DNA of 64,000 nt from Gemmatimonadota bacterium (GTDB taxonomy: Bacteria > Latescibacterota > UBA2968), in assembly GCA_009838845.1 (NCBI GenBank), contig VXRD01000044.1, positions 6,984 to 70,983 of the forward strand, read 5' to 3'. Below are positions 58,553 to 64,000 of this stretch, piece by piece (position 1 is the first letter of the stretch; the number at the start of each line of letters is the position of its first letter). Made by a program: the position numbers and the translations under genes. The notes beneath the pieces were generated by a model. It was not told where the DNA came from and did no database searches. It worked only from the letters and a program-made list of their open reading frames with translations.

Positions 58553-59844
58553 TCGTCTCGAAGAGCATCTGTTACTTGCCCTTCCCTCTCAGCTCGAAAG
58601 CTTATAGATTTGCCATCTTTAATGGTGAAAGTCACCGTGTAATACGGATCGGTAGAAAAAACAAAGGTGTGATTTCCTATTGCACTGAGTGGCCGACCAC
58701 CTACTCTGAGTGTACCTTCTGCAACTGATACTGGGAATGGCACGGGTGCCATAGTCGAACACCACTTATAGTTTCCTGTGTAGAGTTGGAGTTCAGCTTC
58801 TGACACATGGATTTCATTAATTACGATTTCAGGAATCCCCAAAATCAGGCGTGAAATTTGACTTTCAAGTTGTGTCTGTGGAGCAGAGTTGAGATTGCAC
58901 AATACAGTGACTGTAAGACCATCATCGGGGTAAGCAGATAATTGGGCACGAAATCCGTTTATGGTTCCGCCATGCTCAATTTTGCGATGTCCATTGAGAT
59001 TGCTGATGAAAAAACCATATCCGTATGTAGTATGTTTTCCCCCTGTCAAAAGACCTGGCTCAATCATCTTATTATAGCTTTGTCGTGATATGAGTTTATT
59101 TTCGTTTAGTGTCGTCTGCCATTTCAGCAGGTCTAATACACTGGAACCCAATGAGCCTCCAGAGAATGGGTTATCCATGCCGATGGGGCGCGCCAAAACA
59201 AATTCATTATCCTTATGGTCATAACCTGTTGCAATATTCTTGACGTTTTTGATTTTCCCCAAATAGTAGGTGTCAAACATTTCCAAAGGTTGCCATACGT
59301 TCGCTTTGAGAAAGTCAGCATAGCTCATACCAGATACATTTTCGATTATCAAGCCCAGGAGGTAATACCCTGAGTTATTGTACTGGAAATTTTCACCTGG
59401 GGAGAATTCAACGGGTTCTGACGAGAATAGATCAACGGTCTCCTGCCGGGAAAGATCGCGTTCAGATATTTCCCAAAATTTCTCGATATCTGTATAGCTT
59501 TTGATGCCCGATGTATGGTTGAGAAGCTGATCAATTGTGACTTTATGATCTCTTTGGGGATAATTGGGCAGATAGTCCAGCATAATATCATTCAAATCCA
59601 CCTTGCCCTGTTCAACAAGAATCATAACGGCGAGGGCTGTAAACTGTTTCGTTATTGAGCCAATTCGATAAACAGTATGTTCAGTAGCTTTTATTTTCTT
59701 ATTTAAATCTGCATAGCCATATCCCCGCGCATGAATAACCTCATTGTCACCCATAACACCCACTGATGCCCCTACCAATTGGGGCTCATTTATCGCATTT
59801 TCTATAATTGTATCAATTTGATCTTGAATGGTCACGTCTGGCAT
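58549..59844 (-). CDS. Serine hydrolase, class C beta-lactamase-like
   Basis: About 431 residues from the ATG at 59844 (GGTGA close upstream; a TTG seven codons earlier is an alternative). The S-x-x-K motif lies in RIGSITKQFTALAV, Y-x-N in FQYNNSGYYLLGLI and the third motif in IEHGGTINGF. There is a C-terminal DUF3471-like domain (ELQLYTGNYKW, TDPYYTVTFT). No signal peptide is visible, unusual for a beta-lactamase, which favours an intracellular esterase/peptidase role. It overlaps the APH gene. Confidence 0.85.
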   Translation of the reverse strand: MPDVTIQDQIDTIIENAINEPQLVGASVGVMGDNEVIHARGYGYADLNKKIKATEHTVYRIGSITKQFTALAVMILVEQGKVDLNDIMLDYLPNYPQRDHKVTIDQLLNHTSGIKSYTDIEKFWEISERDLSRQETVDLFSSEPVEFSPGENFQYNNSGYYLLGLIIENVSGMSYADFLKANVWQPLEMFDTYYLGKIKNVKNIATGYDHKDNEFVLARPIGMDNPFSGGSLGSSVLDLLKWQTTLNENKLISRQSYNKMIEPGLLTGGKHTTYGYGFFISNLNGHRKIEHGGTINGFRAQLSAYPDDGLTVTVLCNLNSAPQTQLESQISRLILGIPEIVINEIHVSEAELQLYTGNYKWCSTMAPVPFPVSVAEGTLRVGGRPLSAIGNHTFVFSTDPYYTVTFTIKDGKSISFRAEREGQVTDALRDE

Positions 59845-59959
59845 AAATTCACCATATATGTTCAACGATATTTTTTCAGATAGTGGGTTCGGAAGGACGC
59901 GTGAAGCCGTTGGTATAAGCCGTGCCGTATTTTTCTCAGCGGTCTTAGATCATCAATAT

Positions 59960-60760
59960 TTAGACCTTCATAAAATCGCTGAAATTGATCTGCTTGGGTC
60001 TGCAATAGGTGAAATCAAAAAGTCGTTCAAACCCGATTTTTCGGTAAATTGGCTCGCCTATTGATGACGCTTGAAGAGTTGAAATTTGAAAACCCCTCTC
60101 TAATGCATCCAGCAATGGTGCGATCGTTAAAGCAGTTCCAATTCCTTGATTCCTGAATTCTGGCAAAACCATAACATTGTAGAGTCCAGCTACACCGGAA
60201 GAATAAAACATCATAGACCTGCCAACGACTTTTCCACCCAATGATCCTGAATAGAGTCGCAAATTTGGTTCTGATAATAGCCTCTCATAGAGGCTGAACT
60301 CAAAACCACTTCCCACTTGACACCATTGAGTGAGTTTTTCGATAGCATCGACAACCTCGATAGCTACGTCTTCAGATTTATGAGAATCGAATTTGCATTC
60401 GCTCAGATCGGCAGCCATTGCAGGGCGCGAGAGAAACGGTTCAAAGTCTTTTTCTATCAGCCTTTCCTCCAGATTATCGGGTTTACTACTCACACTGAGT
60501 TTTATGACAGGTGGGGCGACAAAATCCCTTATTGCGTCCATGATCGCGTCAAGTCTTTCATCTACCTGTTGTGGGGCAAAGCAGGGAGAAAAAATAAAAT
60601 TTGGCCACGAAGGTTTAGCTATAACCCAACTGACATCATCCTCTTCCACAAGAGTACGGCCACCTTTCTGTGCAAGAAATTTGTAGATATCGTACAGATT
60701 GTTTTCATTCGCTGAAAACAAGTCCTCAAGTGATGTTGACTTCATGATTGACCCTAACAT
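59960..60760 (-). CDS. GNAT family N-acetyltransferase
   Basis: A 266-residue protein with a C-terminal GNAT domain: LYNVMVLPEFRNQGIGTALT (acetyl-CoA loop), QASSIGEPIYRKIGFERLFD at the end, and an N-terminal region (SLEDLFSANENNLYDIYKFL) of unknown role. GGAG lies 6 bp before the ATG. The gene starts inside the last codons of small-gene copy B (7-bp overlap), so the two are translationally linked. Confidence 0.82.
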   Translation of the reverse strand: MLGSIMKSTSLEDLFSANENNLYDIYKFLAQKGGRTLVEEDDVSWVIAKPSWPNFIFSPCFAPQQVDERLDAIMDAIRDFVAPPVIKLSVSSKPDNLEERLIEKDFEPFLSRPAMAADLSECKFDSHKSEDVAIEVVDAIEKLTQWCQVGSGFEFSLYERLLSEPNLRLYSGSLGGKVVGRSMMFYSSGVAGLYNVMVLPEFRNQGIGTALTIAPLLDALERGFQISTLQASSIGEPIYRKIGFERLFDFTYCRPKQINFSDFMKV

Positions 60761-60942
60761 AGAGTCTCCTGATTTTTTGAACTTTCTAAAAAGCGAAGGC
60801 GTTCTTCCATAGATAAATCTTTGGTCTGCAAATAATGCACTTGCCGAATGAAGTGTATTTCCTGCATCATTTCATCATTCGGAAATTCCTTCTGAACGTC
60901 CTTCCAAATCTTATCCTGCTCTGCCTGGGTCATTTTCCTCAT
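60754..60942 (-). CDS. Small 62-residue protein, duplicated copy B
   Basis: A 62-residue paralogue of the gene at 57112-57297 (QAEQDKIWKDVQKEFPND, then EMMQEIHFIRQVHYLQTKDL), differing mainly at both ends. Its ribosome site AAGGAGG lies inside a decayed NUDIX 5' end and it overlaps the GNAT gene downstream. The two copies are direct repeats, 3.6 kb apart on the same strand. Function unknown. Confidence 0.6.
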   Translation of the reverse strand: MRKMTQAEQDKIWKDVQKEFPNDEMMQEIHFIRQVHYLQTKDLSMEERLRFLESSKNQETLC

Positions 60943-61000
60943 AGATGACCTCCTTGGATAACCGGCGCGGTTTTCGCTGTCCGTGGCTATCTGTAGTCAT
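60911..61000 (-). pseudogene. 5' fragment of a NUDIX hydrolase gene
   Basis: The minus-strand frame encodes MTTDSHGQRKPRRLSKEVIY, nearly the same as the start of the NUDIX protein at 54371-54922 (DSHGPRKPRRLSREVIY), then diverges and stops within nine codons. It supplies the AAGGAGG ribosome site for small-gene copy B, which starts inside it in another frame. Confidence 0.65.
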
Positions 61001-61007
61001 TCCTTCT

Positions 61008-61163
61008 TCACTTTTGGGAAACGTCCTTCTGGGATAGGCCCTTGTTTTTCCGAGTCTCAAGAATCTTCAAAGAAAATTCTACAAGTTGTTTCTCTTCTTC
61101 ATAAAGTCTTCTAAATCGATCATTCTTGAGTGTTCCATTCAGGTGTTTTCTATAGGTCTTCAT
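61008..61163 (-). pseudogene. Truncated XRE/HigA-like antitoxin
   Basis: A 51-residue frame (TYRKHLNGTLKNDRFRRLYE, EEKQLVEFSLKILETRKNKG, LSQKDVSQK) is the N-terminal helix and first HTH helix of a small XRE antitoxin, cut off before the recognition helix. GGAG lies 7 bp upstream of the ATG. It is followed by the NUDIX fragment. It may be non-functional, or may retain part of the dimerisation surface. Confidence 0.6.
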
Positions 61164-61201
61164 CTATTGTCTCCTTCAACCCAATCAGTAGCGGCCAGTC
61201 T

Positions 61202-61840
61202 TTACCGCTCCTCAACTCGAAAACCACTAACGAATTCACGAATCACCCAAAGATGTTGATCTGGTTTATAAAGCGTTTGAATGTATCCTGTATCCCCAAA
61301 GGAAAATTCAATCCCCTGACCACTGACCGATGGCTGTGCACCAACTATACAACGCAACGCGGCATTTAAAATACCTCCGTGTGCGACCACCAGGTAGCGC
61401 CCTTTTCCTCGTCGGATCACTTTCTCCAGCGCCCGTGCGGCTCGACAGTGAAATGCCCAGGCACTCTCTCCCGCATCTGCACTTACAACATGGGGTTGAA
61501 AGGGATTGTGAAAATCAGGTAATGGATATCTGGCTCTGGCGACCTGATGTGGCAAACCTGCAATTGGGCCATTATCCTTTTCCATCCAGTCTTCATCAAA
61601 TTCGACACCTACCCCCAGGATGTTATCTACTATTTGGGCTGTCTCGCAGGCACGCTTTAATGGACTCGCAATAATCCTGTCAAATTTGATCTTTCTCGCC
61701 TTCAGTTCCTTTGCTCGGACTTCAGCTTGTTCACGACCCACGTCTGTAAGAGGTGCATCATATCGGCCCTCAATGACATTCTCGTCATCTGCTCGAGAGC
61801 GTCCGTGGCGCATGAACATAATCTTGATATCATCATTCAT
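61202..61840 (-). CDS. Histidine phosphatase (phosphoglycerate-mutase-like)
   Basis: A 212-residue branch-1 histidine phosphatase: the RHG catalytic motif MFMRHGRSRADDENVIEGRY at residues 9-28, then DAPLTDVGREQAEVRAKEL, ASPLKRACETAQIV, and the second His in YLVVAHGGILNAAL. Likely a broad phosphatase (cobalamin or phosphosugar type). The first of the intact genes following the debris region. Confidence 0.88.
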   Translation of the reverse strand: MNDDIKIMFMRHGRSRADDENVIEGRYDAPLTDVGREQAEVRAKELKARKIKFDRIIASPLKRACETAQIVDNILGVGVEFDEDWMEKDNGPIAGLPHQVARARYPLPDFHNPFQPHVVSADAGESAWAFHCRAARALEKVIRRGKGRYLVVAHGGILNAALRCIVGAQPSVSGQGIEFSFGDTGYIQTLYKPDQHLWVIREFVSGFRVEER

Positions 61841-61862
61841 AAAATAACTCCATCATCAATCT

Positions 61863-61970
61863 TTACATACTCTTACAAGGATCTCCGTTGAGTCCGAGGT
61901 GTTCGTAGAACTCTTTGCCCGGCTGGTCAAGAGGCTTCCCATACACCGGCTCAAAGACACTAAGGTCCAT
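61863..61970 (-). CDS. 35-codon frame abutting the methyltransferase stop
   Basis: A 35-residue frame (LSVFEPVYGKPLDQPGKEFY, EHLGLNGDPCKSM) begins immediately after the methyltransferase stop (TAGATG). It has protein-like composition and may be the C-terminal fragment of another gene. No family recognised. Confidence 0.3.
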   Translation of the reverse strand: MDLSVFEPVYGKPLDQPGKEFYEHLGLNGDPCKSM

Positions 61971-62633
61971 CTACGAGCTATCTCTTTTGACGGCGAAGAA
62001 AAATGGGTGAACCTCCTCCGGCGCATTAGCACTTTTGGATCCACTTCCTACGGTGCCTTCCTGTTCAATCTGAAACCCATTCTCAATAAGAAATTTCTTG
62101 TAGGTAGAGGGGCCAAAGTTGCTCCAGTACATGGTCTCGCCGAAGAAATCATCTTCAGTATATCCCGGCCCATCGTCGTACCTTGCAACCGTAAACAGAA
62201 GGAGGCCACCGGGCCGAAGCCATTGTGCAAATTTACGAAAGAGGTACTGATGCTCCTGTCTCGGGATATGGAAGATGGCGTAAAAGCTGACAATTGCATC
62301 GAAGCTACCTGAGGGGAATTCGGTCTTCATTACGTCGGCGATGATGAATTCGGCTGTGGGGACGTTTTTCTTAGCTAAAGCGATCATGTTTGAGGAGATG
62401 TCGATCCCAGTGAGGCTGAATGTCCCGGCAAGATGTTGTGCAACCGGGATACCAGCACCACATCCAACATCAAGGATCTTTGCACCAGGCAGCAGATGCT
62501 CAGTTATCAAGTTGAGTTCCGCTTCAGGTGTGATAAGCCTTTGCCCAGCGTAATCTCTCGCACACCGGTTATAAGCGGTCCTTACCAGGTCCCGATAATC
62601 GGTCTCCGGATCGTCAGCGATCTTGAATGGCAT
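61971..62633 (-). CDS. Class I SAM-dependent methyltransferase
   Basis: A 220-residue methyltransferase. Motif I is AKILDVGCGAGIPVAQHLAG, then LTGIDISSNMIALAKKN, AEFIIADVMKTEFPSGSFDA and IVSFYAIFHIPRQEHQYLF, with WLRPGGLLLFTVARYDDG as the post-core strand. The tail (NGFQIEQEGTVGSGSKSANA) fits the family. Substrate unknown. Confidence 0.88.
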   Translation of the reverse strand: MPFKIADDPETDYRDLVRTAYNRCARDYAGQRLITPEAELNLITEHLLPGAKILDVGCGAGIPVAQHLAGTFSLTGIDISSNMIALAKKNVPTAEFIIADVMKTEFPSGSFDAIVSFYAIFHIPRQEHQYLFRKFAQWLRPGGLLLFTVARYDDGPGYTEDDFFGETMYWSNFGPSTYKKFLIENGFQIEQEGTVGSGSKSANAPEEVHPFFFAVKRDSS

Positions 62634-62666
62634 AGGTTTCCTTTCTGATATAAGTTATGCGTTCCT

Positions 62667-63575
62667 CTATCCGGTTCCGACGAGAACAAGCCCTGTGAAG
62701 ATGATGGCGGTTCCGAGATATTTGGGGGTGTAGCCGGGTTCTTTGAGACAGAGAATACCGAAAATAGTGCCCAGGGGAATGCTGATCTGGCAAAAAGTAA
62801 CGGCATAGCTGATGTTTGAGACAAAAGCCAGACTGATCAGGACCAGAGTATATGCGACGGCCATGCCAGCACCTGCCAGCAGGGCACGAGATGCCCGCGT
62901 TTTCAGGATTTCCCACATCAGGATGTGACCGCGTTTTTGAAATAGAACCCAAATGCCCAGCCAGAGGGAGGTAATGAGGCCTTCAAAAAAGGCATAGAGG
63001 ATCGTAGCCTGCCAGCCTGCAATGGGAAGGGCGGGAGTATCTCTGAGGAAGCGCAAAGCCTCGTCGTCGATGATCGAATAACCGGCTGAGGCGAAGGCGG
63101 CCATCAATGCAAACAATACCGATGAAGTCAGGTAGTTGTCAATATGGAAATCACTCAAATGCTTCATGGGCAGGATAAACATCCCAATGACAACCAGAGC
63201 AATGCCCCAAATGCACTGTGCACTGACCTGATCGGCACGGTCAAAAAAAAGCGTCACGATAATGACCACGATGACCGGAGAGGACCGGGCGATGGGGTAG
63301 AGGATGGACAGGTCGCCTCTCTGGTAGGCGTTGGCCAACCCGAGGATGTAGATGGTCTGGAAAATACCTGTTGCGATAAGCAAGAGCCATACGGAGGTAG
63401 GGAATGTGGGAATTGCCGATCCGAATAGGATGAGTGCGGGAATCAGGCACAGAGTCCCGAATGTGTTGACCAGGAGGAAGAAGGCAGAGGACGGGTGTTC
63501 CCGCTTACACAACAGGTTCCAGCCTACGTGAGTGAAGGCGGAGATGAGGATGAGGATGATGGCGGTGAGGGTCAA
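62667..63575 (-). CDS. EamA/DMT-family transporter
   Basis: A 302-residue integral membrane protein with about ten hydrophobic helices arranged as two EamA repeats. The first starts TAIILILISAFTHVGWNLLC and the second after about residue 150 (SSVLFALMAAFASAGYSIID); LGLANAYQRGDLSILYPIAR SSPV is a typical loop. It is probably an exporter of amino acids or metabolites. It starts 33 bp after the methyltransferase in the same transcriptional direction. Confidence 0.88.
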   Translation of the reverse strand: MTLTAIILILISAFTHVGWNLLCKREHPSSAFFLLVNTFGTLCLIPALILFGSAIPTFPTSVWLLLIATGIFQTIYILGLANAYQRGDLSILYPIARSSPVIVVIIVTLFFDRADQVSAQCIWGIALVVIGMFILPMKHLSDFHIDNYLTSSVLFALMAAFASAGYSIIDDEALRFLRDTPALPIAGWQATILYAFFEGLITSLWLGIWVLFQKRGHILMWEILKTRASRALLAGAGMAVAYTLVLISLAFVSNISYAVTFCQISIPLGTIFGILCLKEPGYTPKYLGTAIIFTGLVLVGTG

Positions 63576-63640
63576 GGCGACATTTTTCGAATTATGGAAT
63601 CAGGAGGGTATCTTATCGTAAAAAACGGGCAAGTCGAGTA

Positions 63641-63943
63641 CTACACTTTATTTCGCGCTTCTAACCATCGCTTTAGCGAACGTTGGCTCTCTCTCGAAGG
63701 TCGGCCAGCCCATACATTTTCGACACTAATATCCTCATCTAAATCAGGCCAATGGATGCCTTCACCCCGACCGATGAGGCGCCAATTATTGCGCTCCTGA
63801 AGAGTGCCATGCAATAGACGAGGATACCATTCTAAAGGGACGCTTATGCTTCGTCCATCAACTAAGTCTATCATTAGTGATTCATCGTCGATAGAGATAC
63901 GCTCCGCAAGCGTAGGCTGAATTTCAATCATTGAAATACTCAT
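63641..63943 (-). CDS. DUF2442 protein, partner of DUF4160
   Basis: About 100 residues from the ATG at 63943 (or 63931). The DUF2442 pattern is clear: ESLMIDLVDGRSISVPLEWY then PRLLHGT, and GRGEGIHWPDLDEDISVENV. DUF2442 genes regularly follow DUF4160 genes in what look like toxin-antitoxin pairs, and the upstream DUF4160 end overlaps this start by 20 bp. Confidence 0.82.
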   Translation of the reverse strand: MSISMIEIQPTLAERISIDDESLMIDLVDGRSISVPLEWYPRLLHGTLQERNNWRLIGRGEGIHWPDLDEDISVENVWAGRPSRESQRSLKRWLEARNKV

Positions 63944-64000
63944 TCCAGAACTCCACGATATCGTCTTGTTTGTCCTCAATAATTCTTCTGATACGTCTCA
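63924..64000 (-). CDS. DUF4160 protein, 5' end outside window
   Basis: Only the last 25 codons are inside the window: RRIRRIIEDKQDDIVEFWNE then YFND and a stop. This is the typical DUF4160 C-terminus and it matches the decayed copy at 57472-57616. It overlaps the DUF2442 gene, which suggests a translationally coupled pair. Confidence 0.7.
   Translation of the reverse strand, partial: RRIRRIIEDKQDDIVEFWNEYFND

Noticed and set aside
63889-63917. TACGCTCCGCAAGCGTA hairpin, also at about 57479
   Set aside because: It lies within the DUF2442 coding frame (TLAERIS) and its remnant; its repetition is explained by the duplicated gene, and no T-run follows.
37375-64000. Integron cassette array
   Set aside because: No integrase and no paired attC-like inverted repeats (RYYYAAC/GTTRRRY) were seen between genes; many neighbours overlap by ATGA, unlike cassettes.
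1-64000. CRISPR arrays, rRNA, tRNA, IS elements
   Set aside because: No regularly spaced repeats, tRNA or rRNA-like sequence and no transposase or integrase genes were found on either strand.

Overview
The window reads as chromosome of an uncultured Gram-negative heterotroph. It encodes a TonB-dependent receptor, a Tat-type MsrP and outer-membrane barrels. Four phytanoyl-CoA-dioxygenase-like proteins sit beside a heparinase II/III, a sulfatase-fold hydrolase, an agarase-like GH, a beta-helix lyase-like protein, an enolase-superfamily dehydratase and Ldh2/Gfo-Idh oxidoreductases. That mix is familiar from Latescibacterota and Poribacteria genomes. The assignment is inferred from gene content only; no rRNA or tRNA was found.

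Layout. 0-10.5 kb: carbohydrate and surface genes. These are a GIN-type putative adhesin (cut by the window edge), an enolase-superfamily enzyme with a PhyH enzyme, a divergent heparinase II/III, a DUF4097 repeat protein, then a plus-strand run of P-loop kinase, polytopic membrane protein, sulfatase-like hydrolase and lipoprotein. 10.5-12.6 kb: a compact module of RHH/CopG protein, AAA ATPase and TOPRIM/DUF4276-like protein that looks like a defence or RNA-processing system. 12.6-16.8 kb: a tight housekeeping operon of MrfA-like helicase, polyprenyl synthase and transaldolase. 17-31 kb: TonB receptor, Gfo/Idh/MocA enzyme, a YgiT/DUF4258 toxin-antitoxin pair, several PhyH enzymes, PhoD, Ldh2 and small enzymes. 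31.4-32 kb: a plus-strand MazF-type pair behind a perfect palindrome. 32-46 kb: kinase, methyltransferases, MsrP with a Pro/Gln linker, beta-helix protein, DUF4037, NUDIX, HIT, TlpA-like, agarase-like GH and PhyH.

46-64 kb is an accessory-looking, almost wholly minus-strand run of short unrelated enzymes. It holds several GNATs, VOC, NUDIX, AAC(3)-, ANT- and APH-like proteins, GrpB, HAD, two class-C-beta-lactamase-like serine hydrolases, cupin, methyltransferases, a DMT exporter and an aberrant sirtuin. Toxin-antitoxin loci are mixed in, and gene debris concentrates at 56-61 kb. There a 61-62 residue gene occurs twice, and truncated copies of a methyltransferase, a NUDIX enzyme, an XRE antitoxin and a DUF4160/DUF2442 pair lie between intact genes. 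No integron attC sites, IS elements or CRISPR arrays were seen, so the mechanism that assembled this region is not evident.

The strongest candidates for something undescribed are the RHH-AAA-TOPRIM module, the sirtuin-like protein that appears to lack its zinc module in an operon with an ArsR regulator and a transglutaminase-like protein, the FGly-less sulfatase-fold protein paired with a membrane protein, and the duplicated small gene with its surrounding remnants.
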